From positions 26,934-90,933 of the forward strand of contig JADJFE010000033.1 of the NCBI GenBank assembly GCA_016708725.1: a stretch of DNA of 64,000 nucleotides. Direction: 5' to 3'. The notes beneath the pieces are model-generated. The model was not told where the DNA came from. It searched no databases and worked only from the letters and a program-made list of their open reading frames with translations. The first letter of the stretch is position 1, and each line of letters opens with the position of its first letter. The stretch is from Candidatus Aalborgicola bjergmarkensis. Lineage in GTDB: Bacteria > Pseudomonadota > Gammaproteobacteria > Burkholderiales > Burkholderiaceae_C. The translations under genes and the position numbers were made by a program. Shown here in pieces: positions 1 to 10,400 of this stretch.

Positions 1-992
1 CCTTCAAGTTCTTTCTCTACACCCTGACGGGCTCCCTGCTGATGCTGGTTGCCTTGGTTTATCTGTATATCAAGTCGGGTGGAAGTTTCGATTTGATGCG
101 CTGGCACGCCCTGCCTTTGGACGGCCCGACGCAGACCTTGCTGTTTTTCGCATTCTTTGCAGCATTTGCCGTGAAGGTGCCCATGTGGCCGGTGCACACC
201 TGGTTGCCGGATGTGCACGTTGAAGCGCCAACCGGAGGTTCCGCAGTGCTGGCGGCCATCATGCTCAAGCTGGGTGCCTACGGGTTCTTGCGCTTTTCCT
301 TGCCGATTGCACCTGACGCTGCGCACGAGTGGGCCTGGCTGATGATTGCGCTGTCGCTGATTGCCGTGGTGTATGTGGGTCTGGTGGCCATGGTGCAGGA
401 GGATATGAAGAAACTGGTGGCCTATTCCTCGGTTGCGCATATGGGTTTTGTGACGCTGGGGTTCTTTATCTTCAACGATCTGGGTGTCTCCGGTGGTGTG
501 GTGCAGATGATTGCCCACGGTTTCGTGTCCGGTGCCATGTTCTTGTCGATTGGCGTCCTGTATGACCGTGTGCATTCGCGCCAGATTGCCAGCTACGGTG
601 GTGTGGTCAACACCATGCCCAAGTTTGCTGCATTTGCCCTGTTTTTTTCCATGGCCAATTGTGGCTTGCCGGGAACAGCCGGGTTTGTTGGCGAGTGGAT
701 GGTGATTCTGGGCGCGGTGAAGGCCAATTTCTGGCTTGGATTTGCAGCGGCCAGTGCTTTGGTGTTTGGGGCGGCCTATACGCTGTGGATGTTCAAACGG
801 GTTTATCTGGGTCCTGTGGCGAACGACGATGTGCGTGCGCTGACGGACATCAATGCCCGTGAATTTCTGACCCTTGCGCTCCTGGCTGGCGCTGTGCTTT
901 GGATGGGGGTGTATCCCAAACCCATGACGGATGTGATGGATGCCTCGGTTGCCCATTTGCTCAAGCACGTTGCGCTTTCCAAGTTGAACTGA
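1..992 (+). CDS. nuoM: NADH-quinone oxidoreductase subunit M, 3' part
   Basis: This is a proton-pumping antiporter-like membrane subunit of respiratory complex I. The reading frame is open from the window edge, so the N-terminal part lies outside. The visible ~330 residues form many hydrophobic helices. They carry the family signatures FAVKVPMWPVHTWLPDVHVE (the lysine and the WLPDAH-type motif) and the later MKKLVAYSSVAHMG segment typical of the Nuo L/M/N fold. nuoN follows after 24 bp in the same direction, the normal end of a nuo operon. Identity is very secure; only the start is missing. Confidence 0.97.
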   Translation, partial: FKFFLYTLTGSLLMLVALVYLYIKSGGSFDLMRWHALPLDGPTQTLLFFAFFAAFAVKVPMWPVHTWLPDVHVEAPTGGSAVLAAIMLKLGAYGFLRFSLPIAPDAAHEWAWLMIALSLIAVVYVGLVAMVQEDMKKLVAYSSVAHMGFVTLGFFIFNDLGVSGGVVQMIAHGFVSGAMFLSIGVLYDRVHSRQIASYGGVVNTMPKFAAFALFFSMANCGLPGTAGFVGEWMVILGAVKANFWLGFAAASALVFGAAYTLWMFKRVYLGPVANDDVRALTDINAREFLTLALLAGAVLWMGVYPKPMTDVMDASVAHLLKHVALSKLN

Positions 993-1016
993 TCAAACTG
1001 AATTGAAAGACGAAAG

Positions 1017-2507
1017 ATGATTGACAAACTCAGTTGGATCCTGGTTTTTCCCGATGCCGTCCTGATGCTCATGGCGTGCGTGATTGCGCTGTTGGATCTG
1101 GGTATCAAGAGTCCATCGCGTACCACCACCTATGTCTTTACCCTGCTGACCTTGGGCGTCGTTGCCTACATGCATGCCGATCTTGCCTTGAACGGTTTGC
1201 CCTCGTATGGATTTGGCAATATGGTGGTCAGCGACTCCATGGGGAACTGGCTCAAGTGTTTTGCCACACTGGCCATGATGGTGACACTGGTCTATGCGCG
1301 CCCCTATGCGCTGCACCGGGGTATGTTGCGCGGGGGTGAACTCTTCACCCTGAGCATGTTTGCGCTCCTGGGTATGTCGGTCATGATCTCGGGCAACAAC
1401 CTGCTGGTGATCTATCTGGGTTTGGAGCTCTTGACGTTATCGAGTTACGCGCTGGTTGCCTTGCGGCGTGACCATGCCGTGGCAACGGAAGCGGCCATGA
1501 AGTACTTCGTCCTGGGTGCCCTGGCATCGGGTTTCCTTTTGTACGGCATGTCCATGCTGTACGGGGCAACCGGTTCGCTCGATATCACTGCGATATTCAA
1601 GGCCATTGCCTCGGGCCGGATCAACTCCCAGGTGCTGGTGTTTGGTCTGGTGTTTATCGTCGCAGGCTTGGGCTTCAAGCTGGGGGCCGTACCTTTTCAC
1701 ATGTGGGTTCCCGATGTTTACCAGGGAGCACCTACCGCGATTACCTTGATGATTGGTGGCGCTCCGAAATTGGCAGCTTTTGCCATTGTCATGCGTTTGC
1801 TGGTGGAGGGGATGTTGCCCTTGGCCATTGACTGGCAGCAAATGCTCCTGGTCCTGGCTGTGGGTTCGCTGCTGGTTGGTAACCTTGCGGCCATTGCGCA
1901 AACCAATGTCAAGCGTATGCTGGCCTTCTCCACGATCTCCCAGATGGGGTTTGTCTTGCTGGGGCTTTTATGCGGGGTCGTCAATGGGGATGCCATCTCG
2001 TTTACCGCCAATGCCTACAGTTCGGCCATGTTCTACGTCATTACCTATGTATTGACCACGCTGGCAAGCTTTGGTGTCTTGTTGCTTCTGTCGCAAGAAG
2101 GATTTGAAAGCGAAGAGATTGCTGATCTGGCCGGATTGAACCAGCGCAGCCCCCTGTACGCCGGTGTGATGGCAGTCTGTCTTCTTTCCCTGGCCGGCAT
2201 ACCGCCCATGGTCGGGTTCTATGCCAAGCTGGCGGTGCTGCAGGCTTTGGTGACCACCGGCCAGGCTTTGCACATTGGGGTTGCCATTTTCGCGGTTTTG
2301 ATGTCTCTGGTTGGCGCTTTCTACTACATACGGGTTCTCAAAGTGATGTATTTCGATGCACCCATCTCGGCAAGCAGCGTTGTAGCACCTCTGGATGTGC
2401 GCCTGGTGTTGTGCGTCAATGGCGCTCTGGTTCTCATCCTGGGGTTGGTGCCCGGTGGGCTACTGGCCCTGTGTGGCAATGCCATCCGGCAAATGCTGGG
2501 CACTTGA
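1017..2507 (+). CDS. nuoN: NADH-quinone oxidoreductase subunit N
   Basis: This 496-residue polytopic inner-membrane protein is the last Nuo antiporter-like subunit and contributes a proton channel to complex I. The segment GLGFKLGAVPFHMWVPDVYQ holds the conserved lysine and the PFH-WxPDVY motif. MLAFSTISQMGFVLLG is the second conserved half-channel. Length and order after nuoM fit the family. It starts at ATG 24 bp after the nuoM stop, and the operon appears to end here because the next genes run on the opposite strand. Confidence 0.97.
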   Translation: MIDKLSWILVFPDAVLMLMACVIALLDLGIKSPSRTTTYVFTLLTLGVVAYMHADLALNGLPSYGFGNMVVSDSMGNWLKCFATLAMMVTLVYARPYALHRGMLRGGELFTLSMFALLGMSVMISGNNLLVIYLGLELLTLSSYALVALRRDHAVATEAAMKYFVLGALASGFLLYGMSMLYGATGSLDITAIFKAIASGRINSQVLVFGLVFIVAGLGFKLGAVPFHMWVPDVYQGAPTAITLMIGGAPKLAAFAIVMRLLVEGMLPLAIDWQQMLLVLAVGSLLVGNLAAIAQTNVKRMLAFSTISQMGFVLLGLLCGVVNGDAISFTANAYSSAMFYVITYVLTTLASFGVLLLLSQEGFESEEIADLAGLNQRSPLYAGVMAVCLLSLAGIPPMVGFYAKLAVLQALVTTGQALHIGVAIFAVLMSLVGAFYYIRVLKVMYFDAPISASSVVAPLDVRLVLCVNGALVLILGLVPGGLLALCGNAIRQMLGT

Positions 2508-2524
2508 GGTCAGGCTTTGGGCGA

Positions 2525-2914
2525 TTAGCCATCCAGGGCGATTTCGGCCAGCAGCCGGATCATGCGTTCGTTTTCGCTTACCGCAGGCTGAAGCGTGAAG
2601 GCAATGGAGGGGTGTTGCTGGCGCATGCGCTCGACCAGGATGGGCAAGTCCTCACGGGCGTGCCGTCCCAAACCTAAAAACATGGGGACAACATGGATGG
2701 CTTGCACCCCGGACTGGATGAGTGTGGTGCAGGCGCTGTCCAGGTCAGGTGTGCTGATTTCCAGGTAGGCACACAGCACGGGGGTGGCAGGGGATAAGGT
2801 CTGCATCCGTGCCGCAACGGCTTCTATGGGCTTGTGCCAGAGCGGATCGCGTGAGCCGTGTCCGAACAGCACCACGCCCTTGGTTTGTTGATGGGTTTCT
2901 TGAGCGTTTGTCAT
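2525..2914 (-). CDS. CbiX-type sirohydrochlorin chelatase
   Basis: A 129-residue single-domain CbiX/SirB family protein. Such enzymes insert a divalent metal (Co or Fe) into sirohydrochlorin for cobalamin or siroheme. The chelatase signature is visible as LFGHGSRDP near residue 20 (His as metal ligand), followed by YLEISTPDLDSA and VVPMFLGLGRHAREDLP with a second histidine. Its start codon overlaps the lptG stop by 4 bp (ATGA), so it is probably co-transcribed with lptFG. The siroheme-requiring cysI and the B12-dependent mutase are also in this window, but a direct link is only inference. Confidence 0.85.
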   Translation of the reverse strand: MTNAQETHQQTKGVVLFGHGSRDPLWHKPIEAVAARMQTLSPATPVLCAYLEISTPDLDSACTTLIQSGVQAIHVVPMFLGLGRHAREDLPILVERMRQQHPSIAFTLQPAVSENERMIRLLAEIALDG

Positions 2915-4017
2915 CGTCGTAGTACCAGCCAGGTAAATGCCGTAAGGGACGCCAGGGAGTAGATGATGCCGGGGAGTGCCGCCGTGAGCCAGGCTTGCCA
3001 GCCGTGCAAGGAACCCAAGTCGCCCAGCACATTGTTGAGCAGCACAAAACTGATGCCGGCCATTACCCCCGCGAAGACATAGGATGCGATGCCATCCGAG
3101 CGGAAATGCAGGTAGGCAAACGGCAGGGCCAGCACCACCATGACCAGGCAGCTCAAAGGGTAAAACACTTTTTTCCAGAACTGAAATTCATATTTTTGGG
3201 TCGATTGTCCGTTGGCTTGCAGGTGTCCGATATAGTGAAACAGATCAATCGTACCCATACGCTCGGGGCGCAGTACCGCTGTCGCCACCATTTCGGAGTT
3301 GATGTGTGTGGCCCAGCGGAAACTGGGAACCAGGGTGCGATCCACATGGGCAGAGCGGGTATCTGCGTTGATAAATTCCGAACGGTCCACATCCCTGAGC
3401 AGCCATGCGTTGTCTGCTGCGAATTGTGCCGTTTGCGCCTGGGTCAGGGACACCAGCAAGCCCTGGCCATCAAATTCAAAGATTTGCACATCGCGCATGC
3501 TGGTGTCGGGCGTCAGTGCGCCCACATTCACCGCGAAGTGGCTTGCGTCCTGTTTTTCCCTGAGCCAGGCGCCGGTTTTGCCAACCGTGATATTGCCTTG
3601 GTAGCGGGATTTGAGCAGTTGGGCTGTTTTTCCGGTCCAGGGTGCCAGGTAGTCACCCACCGCAAAAGTAAGCAGCACGAAACCCAGTCCCAGCAATAGC
3701 AGTGTGCGCAGCGCCCGCCAGGGTCCCAGGCCGCTGGTACGCAAAATGGTGAATTCGGAACTTTGGGCCAGGCGCGCCATCACGAAAATGGTGCCAATGA
3801 GCACGGTGATCGGCAAGAGTTCGTAGAGGTGGCTGGGCAGCAGCAGTACGCCATACACCAGTGCCTGCGCGACCGTATAGCCGGTGGCGCGGTATTTGCC
3901 CACAGCCTGTAATTCCTCCACCAGGTCGAAGAAATAGAACAAGGAGAGAAAGCCCAGGGTGATCAGCGCAACGGCCAGAATCACCTCGCCGTATAGAAGA
4001 CGCCGTACTGTTTTCAA
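2911..4017 (-). CDS. lptG: LPS export permease LptG
   Basis: This 368-residue YjgP/YjgQ-family permease forms, with LptF, the inner-membrane part of the LptB2FG transporter that extracts lipopolysaccharide towards LptC-LptA. The N-terminal region MKTVRRLLYGEVILAVALIT is a transmembrane start, a large periplasmic beta-jellyroll lies roughly at residues 130-260, and three helices close the protein. The start codon read here is TTG, whose last bases form the lptF stop codon (TTGA overlap), a clear sign of translational coupling. No better upstream start is available in this frame. Confidence 0.93.
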   Translation of the reverse strand: MKTVRRLLYGEVILAVALITLGFLSLFYFFDLVEELQAVGKYRATGYTVAQALVYGVLLLPSHLYELLPITVLIGTIFVMARLAQSSEFTILRTSGLGPWRALRTLLLLGLGFVLLTFAVGDYLAPWTGKTAQLLKSRYQGNITVGKTGAWLREKQDASHFAVNVGALTPDTSMRDVQIFEFDGQGLLVSLTQAQTAQFAADNAWLLRDVDRSEFINADTRSAHVDRTLVPSFRWATHINSEMVATAVLRPERMGTIDLFHYIGHLQANGQSTQKYEFQFWKKVFYPLSCLVMVVLALPFAYLHFRSDGIASYVFAGVMAGISFVLLNNVLGDLGSLHGWQAWLTAALPGIIYSLASLTAFTWLVLRR

Positions 4018-5129
4018 TGCACAACTTTCTGTTCGGAGTCAGGGGAGGGGTGGAGGCGCAGGCTGCTGAATTTCCAGTGGTTGTGGCGTTTGGCCAGCCA
4101 CAGCAGCGCCAGGGTCAGCGCGCCGCCATGCAGGGCCAGCAGGAATACGTCAAAGCGCACTTGTGTGGACTCGATCCAGCTTTTGCCCAGGACCAGAAAG
4201 TTGAAGTAGACAATAAAAGCCAGGAAGGCAAAAGCGATGTTTGTGGTACGTCCGATGCGCGGATTCACCCCGGCGGCAGCCAAACCGATAAGGACGAAAT
4301 TAACGGCTGCCATGGCCAAGCCGATGCGCCAGGAAAGTTCGGCCAGATTGGCAGGGGTGGGGGTGGCAAGCAACTCCAGCGTGCTCTTGGCGTGGGTTGG
4401 CACAAAGCTGCGTGCGGACTGGTCGTCAGCATGGATGATCGCACCATAGGACGTAAACATGCTCAGGGTCAGTTCCGGTTGATTGGCTGCTTTTTCCAGC
4501 CGTTGCCCATTTTCCAGGACCAGATAACGATCCGGGCCAATCGTCTCGATTCTGCCGCTGCGCGCCGAGGTGACGGTTTCCTTGTCCTGTTCGTGCGTGG
4601 CGATGAAGACATTGAGGCCTACCTGTGCGCCGCTGCTATCTTTTTCGATGAAGAAAACCCGTTCACCGTTTGCGGACTCCTGAAATTGCCCTGGCTGGAT
4701 GCGGGCTATGTCTCCGCGTTTATCGTAACGGTCGCGCATGTCCTCGATACGGCTGAATGCCCAGGGCAGAATCAGAAATGCCAGTGCGGCGTTCACCAGC
4801 AAAATGGGCCAGGCAAAACGGAACAGGGGGTGTATCAGGGAGGTGAGCCCGCGTCCAGCACAAAACCAGATAACCATCTCGCTGTCACGAAACATGCGGG
4901 TCAGTACACTGATGATGGCGATGAACAAGCTCATGGACAATATGCTGGGCATGTCCGAGAGCACCGTGTATGCCATGATCAGCATGACGTCGGCAGGATT
5001 GAAAACCCCGCGACTGGCTTCCCCGAGCGTTCGGGTCAGGGTCATGGTCATCACCACCGTTACCAGAACCACGAAGGTGGCGCCAAAGCTGCGGGCGAGT
5101 TCCTTGCGGATGGAAGAATGGAATAACAT
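4014..5129 (-). CDS. lptF: LPS export permease LptF
   Basis: A 371-residue partner of LptG. The open frame continues far upstream on this strand, but that extension lies opposite pepA and has no family resemblance. The start chosen here (MLFHSSIRKELARSF) matches the usual LptF beginning and leaves 34 bp to the divergent pepA start. The architecture is N-terminal helices, a periplasmic domain (EDMRDRYDKRGDIARIQPGQ and onward), then C-terminal helices with GLAAAGVNPRIGRTTNIAFA. It forms a three-gene operon lptF-lptG-cbiX-like with 4 bp overlaps. Confidence 0.93.
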   Translation of the reverse strand: MLFHSSIRKELARSFGATFVVLVTVVMTMTLTRTLGEASRGVFNPADVMLIMAYTVLSDMPSILSMSLFIAIISVLTRMFRDSEMVIWFCAGRGLTSLIHPLFRFAWPILLVNAALAFLILPWAFSRIEDMRDRYDKRGDIARIQPGQFQESANGERVFFIEKDSSGAQVGLNVFIATHEQDKETVTSARSGRIETIGPDRYLVLENGQRLEKAANQPELTLSMFTSYGAIIHADDQSARSFVPTHAKSTLELLATPTPANLAELSWRIGLAMAAVNFVLIGLAAAGVNPRIGRTTNIAFAFLAFIVYFNFLVLGKSWIESTQVRFDVFLLALHGGALTLALLWLAKRHNHWKFSSLRLHPSPDSEQKVVH

Positions 5130-5163
5130 GGCGGAAATATAGCGGAGAAGGAAAACCCGAATT

Positions 5164-6609
5164 ATGAACTTTGAAATCAAACCCATGGCCCTGGCACAGG
5201 CCGCGAAAGAAAAGTGTGATGCGCTGATTGTCCTGGTTTCGCAGGACTTCAAGGCTGGCAAGGACGAATTGTCAGGCTTGGTGGCGCAAGCGCTCAAATC
5301 TGCCGACCTGGAAAGCAAGGCGGGCAAGTTATTGACGCTATACCGCGCGCCGCAGTCCCATGCCGTGCGTGTGGTGTTGGCGGCAACGGGAGACGGGACT
5401 GCGCGCTCGGTGCGCACGGCGGTTCTGGCCGCAGTGGCGGCAGCCAAATCCGCTTCCCTGAAAAAAATGGTGTTGTGTTTTGCCATGCCAGCACGGGAAG
5501 ATGCTGTGCGCGCCGCCGTATTGGCCGCAGCGGATGCCACCTACGCCTACACGCTCACCAAATCACAGCCCGAGCCGCGCACGGTACAAAAGATTATCCT
5601 GACTGCCAGCAACGCCAGCGAATTGCAAACCGCGTTTGACCGCGCCGTTGCCACCGTCTCAGGCGTAGAACTGGCCAAGGAGTGGGCCAATCGGCCCGCC
5701 AACCATGCCACCCCCACCCTGCTGGCCCAGGCAGCCCAGGAGTTGGCAGAAGTGCCCAAGTTCAGTTGCGAGGTACTCGGTCCCAAGGAGGTTGCCGAGC
5801 TGGGCATGGGAGCCTTTATGGCGGTAGCCCAGGGGTCGGAGCAGGCCTTGCGGTTTGTGGTGCTGCGCTACAGCGGCGCTGCCAAGTCCCACGCGCCCAC
5901 GGTGCTGGTTGGCAAGGGCATCACATTCGATAGCGGCGGCATCTCGCTCAAACCAGCTCCCGAGATGGATGAGATGAAGTTTGACATGTCGGGTGCGGCC
6001 AGTGTTCTGGGTGTGTTTCGTGCACTGGCGCTGCTCAAGCCGGCCATCAACGTCGTGGGCCTGATCCCGGCCTGCGAAAACCTGCCTAGTGGTCGTGCCG
6101 TTAAACCCGGTGATGTGGTCACGAGCATGAGCGGCCAGACGATTGAGGTGCTCAATACCGACGCCGAAGGGCGGATGATCCTGTGCGATGCCTTGACCTA
6201 TGCCGAGCGCTTCAAGCCCAGGGCGGTGATCGACATCGCCACCTTGACGGGAGCTTGCATGATCGCCCTGGGCGGGGTGCGCAGCGGTCTGTTTTCGACG
6301 CACGATGCCCTGGCCACCGCGCTGCTGGAGGCCGGAGAATTATCCCAGGATGCCTGCTGGAGAATGCCTTTGGACGAAGAATACGCCGAAGGTTTGAAAA
6401 CCAGTTTTGCCGACGTGGCCAATGTGGCCGGGCGCGCAGGGGGTGCCATCACGGCAGCCAAATTTTTGCAGCGCTTCGCTGAAAAATATGCGTGGGCTCA
6501 TCTGGACATTGCAGGAACTGCCTGGAAGACCGGCACCAGCAAAGGGGCCAGCGGGCGTCCCGTTGGCCTGCTCGTCGAGTACCTGGTGCAGCAGGCGCAC
6601 GCCAAGTGA
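5164..6609 (+). CDS. pepA: Cytosol (leucyl) aminopeptidase, M17 family
   Basis: A 481-residue zinc or manganese metallo-aminopeptidase that releases N-terminal residues and often acts as a DNA-binding accessory factor in proteobacteria. Metal-binding and catalytic motifs of family M17 are intact: LVGKGITFDSGGISLKP (Lys and Asp ligands) and the hallmark NTDAEGRMILCDALTYA. The gene is divergent from lptF with a 34 bp gap that must hold both promoters. Its stop codon overlaps the GTG start of holC. Confidence 0.96.
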   Translation: MNFEIKPMALAQAAKEKCDALIVLVSQDFKAGKDELSGLVAQALKSADLESKAGKLLTLYRAPQSHAVRVVLAATGDGTARSVRTAVLAAVAAAKSASLKKMVLCFAMPAREDAVRAAVLAAADATYAYTLTKSQPEPRTVQKIILTASNASELQTAFDRAVATVSGVELAKEWANRPANHATPTLLAQAAQELAEVPKFSCEVLGPKEVAELGMGAFMAVAQGSEQALRFVVLRYSGAAKSHAPTVLVGKGITFDSGGISLKPAPEMDEMKFDMSGAASVLGVFRALALLKPAINVVGLIPACENLPSGRAVKPGDVVTSMSGQTIEVLNTDAEGRMILCDALTYAERFKPRAVIDIATLTGACMIALGGVRSGLFSTHDALATALLEAGELSQDACWRMPLDEEYAEGLKTSFADVANVAGRAGGAITAAKFLQRFAEKYAWAHLDIAGTAWKTGTSKGASGRPVGLLVEYLVQQAHAK

Positions 6610-7070
6610 CCGAAGTGGTTTTCCATTTTGGCGTTGCCAGTAAACAGGACTACACCTGCCGTTTATTGCGCAAGGCCGTAGCCAGTGGCGCCAGGCTCGT
6701 CGTGTTGGCGGATGCCGCCCAGCTGGAGCAACTGGACCATGCTCTATGGGCGTTGTCGCCGGTTGATTTTGTCGCGCATTGTGTTGCCGGTGCGCCAGCA
6801 GCGGTGCGCAGCCGCTCCCCGGTAGTATTGGTCACGCACACCAGCCATGTTCCAGAGTCGCGCCAGATTCTGGTCAATACCACCGACACGGTTCCAGAAG
6901 GTTTTGAGCAATTCGAGCGAATGATTGAAGTCGTCAGCTCGGAAGAATCGGACCGTCTCCTGGCGCGCCAACGCTGGCGACACTATGCCACGCATGCGCA
7001 TCCTATACGTAAACACGAAGTAAGCAAAGGCAACCCAACCCATGCCGACGACACCCAAACCCCTGGCTAA
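6606..7070 (+). CDS. holC: DNA polymerase III chi subunit
   Basis: A 154-residue HolC protein, the clamp-loader accessory subunit that links the polymerase to single-stranded-DNA-binding protein. The start is a GTG whose last two bases begin the pepA TGA (GTGA overlap); from it the protein reads VTEVVFHFGVASKQDYTCRL, the normal chi N-terminus. The remainder shows the P-loop-like Rossmann fold pattern of chi, including VVLVTHTSHVPESRQILVN. pepA-holC is a common proteobacterial pair. The frame also extends upstream inside pepA, but that part is spurious. Confidence 0.92.
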   Translation: MTEVVFHFGVASKQDYTCRLLRKAVASGARLVVLADAAQLEQLDHALWALSPVDFVAHCVAGAPAAVRSRSPVVLVTHTSHVPESRQILVNTTDTVPEGFEQFERMIEVVSSEESDRLLARQRWRHYATHAHPIRKHEVSKGNPTHADDTQTPG

Positions 7071-7392
7071 GAATCTCCCCGTACTGACCGAGGTGGTGGA
7101 TCCCGCAACCTTGTCGCTCCTGCCGCAGACGCAAGATGATCTGCACGTGCACGACACGACAGCCCGGACAGAGCCTGGGTTTTCCACTACACCACCTATT
7201 GATATTGACAAAGAGCAGCTGGTTGCGGATATTCTGCGCAGCATGCTGCCCCGGTTGGAACAACAATTGCGCGTATCCTTGCTGGCGCTGGTGGACGAGC
7301 AACTGGCTTTGCATACCGGGCGCATGCGTGAGGAAGTGGAAGCCGCCGTGCAGGTGGCTGTGGATACGGCAATAATGGGCAAATCGTCTTAA
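7042..7392 (+). CDS. Small hypothetical protein downstream of holC
   Basis: This 116-residue protein overlaps the end of holC by 29 bp in another frame. The N-terminal half is proline- and threonine-rich and looks disordered. The C-terminal half (DKEQLVADILRSMLPRLEQQ onward) is a predicted amphipathic helix or coiled coil rich in Leu, Glu and Val. I do not recognise a family. Short helical genes in this position after holC are common in Burkholderiales, so it is probably real. Confidence 0.7.
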   Translation: MPTTPKPLAKNLPVLTEVVDPATLSLLPQTQDDLHVHDTTARTEPGFSTTPPIDIDKEQLVADILRSMLPRLEQQLRVSLLALVDEQLALHTGRMREEVEAAVQVAVDTAIMGKSS

Positions 7393-7420
7393 ATCGTCTT
7401 GATACGTTAAGGAGACACAA

Positions 7421-10400
7421 GTGAAACAAACACAACGAATTGCACTTTTTTTTGTTGCACTATTTGCACTATTGGTTTCGATGCCCGCCCGCACCGAAAC
7501 CGTCAGCGGTGGGTTTCGGTTTACGTACACGGGACCGTCGGAGTTTATTTATCCCTACGATGGCAAGAAACAGAGCATCCGCTTCAGTGTGACCAATACG
7601 GCGGCGACGGCAAGTACTGTGTATGCGTTGCGGGTCTCGGTCAACGGCTCGGCTAACGAATATCCCGGATACGCGCATTTCCCTAACGGAGCCAAATTCT
7701 CTCTGGCTGCTGGTGAGTCGTCCGTTGTGTCGAGTTGGGCGCAGGGGGTGTATGAAAACCTGGGTCCGACAACGCCGCCAGCAGTGGGGGAAAGTAAAGA
7801 ATATACGTTTGATTTTGTCTTCACCGATGCGTCGAAGCCTATCGCAGAGATTACAGCGGCTGACACGTTTACGGTATCGCAAAAAGTGATGTTCACCAAT
7901 TTGGGCGATACGCCAACACTCACGGGCGGACTCGCGCTGGGTGGAACGGTGCGCTTTAGCGGGGCTACCACGCTGCCGAATAACGCGCTAGTAGAGGTGG
8001 CAACGCCCTATTCACCCAGATGGTATGTGGCGACGGCTACGGCTGCGAACACTACCGCAGACGGTGCAGGCCTTACGGTAACGCAGTCGCTACCCCTACG
8101 CAGCGACTGGTTGGTGCGCATCTCTGCATCGGGCTATGCATCCAAGGTGGTGGCGTTGGCTGACATCACAACCGGAACGACGGCGACGCTTGGCCTTACG
8201 CTGGAAAAACGCGCTGCACCAACACTCTCCTACAAACTTGCCCAGCAAATCGCGACACCGACCGGATTCTGGCGCGGGGCGGTCTCTGAGAGTGAAGGAA
8301 CCTTTGTTGCGATTCCCGGCCAGGAAAACTGGAAAACCGGTGCAACCGACGCAGAAACACGTTCGTACCGGGAAGCCAGCAAACTCTATAAATTCAAGTT
8401 TGACGGCACGAAGGTTTGGGAGCACGCACCTGGGTGGGAAATATGGGGCGGCGACATGACACCGGACGGCAAGTATGTGGCGTATGCCCTCAACCCGAGC
8501 TACACAAGTTTTTACCAACCCACGGAATACAAACTCGTGCTACTTGACGGTATGACGGGCACGCAGTTGTGGGCAAAAACAGGCCCAACTTCAACCTCAG
8601 ACATCACATTCAGCAGCGAGGCCAGAAAACTCGAATCGCTTGAAGTTGCACTCTCGCCCGACGGAAACTATGTAGCGGTAGGTAGTGTTGGCAGTGGACA
8701 GGTAACCGTGTTTGACCGCACGACCGGCACCGAACTTTGGGCCACGAGCAATGCGCCTGGTGCTAATTTTGGGCAAGTACGCAATCTCAAATTCTCCAGC
8801 GATTCACAGTTTCTCTATGCTGGAAGTGGCGACAATTTCTTGCGCAAGTTTCGTGTGAGTGACGGTACAGCGATCTGGAAGGCGATGGTCGGCGGCTGGC
8901 CGTTTGTAAATGGTTTGAACTTTTCACCCGACGGCACGCTCGTCACAACAGGCACAAAATCTTTCGACACGGCTGTGGTACGTGCAAGCGATGGAGTGGT
9001 TTTGTGGTTCAGAAACACACAGTATTTCGACTCGGTACCCTCGCCCGACGGCGCGGTTACAACCTCCTTTAATGGGGTGATCTATCGACTTTCTGACGGT
9101 GTGATTGCCGGGATGACCAAGACGCACGCACTGAGTGCGTACACGCCGGATGGGGCGTATTTGTTGCGAATGGATTCCGATTTGGCGCTCTACGATCTAA
9201 CTGGCGTCAAATTGCTGACGTTTGATAAATCGGGTCTCAACACAAATGCGGGCGAGCAGCCACAGTGGAGTTATGCGACGAAGGATGGGCGTTATGTCAT
9301 CGGGCTTGGGCGTGACATGTCCACGCCCGGGTCTACGGGGGTGGCCATCTGGGAGCGCACATCCGATACGACGTCCACTGCACCTGTGTGTACCCTAAGC
9401 GCCAGCCCAACTGCCATCACGGCTGGGAACACATCCACACTGACTGCAAGTTGCGCTCCTGCAGCAACGGGCTACACATGGACAGGTGGTACGTGTACGG
9501 GCACAACAAGCGCTACATGCACGGTGACACCCACGGCAACGACAAGCTACTCTGTCGCCGGAGTGAATGCTACGGGCACAGGAACTGCGGCGAGCGCAAC
9601 CGTCACGGTGACACCTGTTGGCACCTTCGCCCTTGGCGTGGGCACTTCGGGCACCGGCTATGGCAATGTTGCTTCCAGCCCAGGTGGCATTGCATGTTAC
9701 GTGCCACAGCCGGGAGTCGCTTATCTTGTTGCGCCTGATTGCTCGGAAAACTATACCAGTGGCGCCAGCGTAACCCTCAGCGCCACCCCGGACGCCGGCA
9801 GCAGCTTTACCGGCTGGAGCGGCGCATGCAGCGGCACGGGAACTTGTACGGTCAGCATGACAGAAGCCAGGAGCGTGACAGCCACGTTTGCCCTGAATGT
9901 GACGGCACCGGTCTGCACCTTGAACGCCAATCCATCCAGCATCACAGCGGGCAGCAGTTCAACCCTCACGGCCACCTGCACCCCGGCGGCAACCAGCTAC
10001 ATCTGGACGGGGGGAAGCTGCGCGGGCACCTCGGCATCAACCTGCACGGTCAGCCCCACGGCTACAACGACCTACACCGTGCAGGGCAGCAATGCAGGCG
10101 GCACCAATCAAGCGGCCAGCGTGACCGTCACCGTCTCAACCACAGCCAACGCCACGTCCTATACCGTACCTGGCACCCTGGGCAGTGATGTATTCGTGCC
10201 CACAGCCGGAAACAGCTACTACGGTGGTGCTGGCAACGACACCTACATCATCAGCCCGAACACCTTGCGCGGCGAGGTGACGGCAAAAATCATTGACACC
10301 GAAGGCGATAACCTTGTCCAGTTGGTCGATGGCATGACCGTAACAGCCAGCGCTTTCTACGACGATGCAGCACAGCTCACGCTCTCCAGCGGGGCCAAAG

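Noticed and set aside
4017..5126. A 369-codon plus-strand frame opposite lptF
   Set aside because: No family features; it lies wholly within lptF and lacks a plausible start signal. It is a GC-rich shadow frame.
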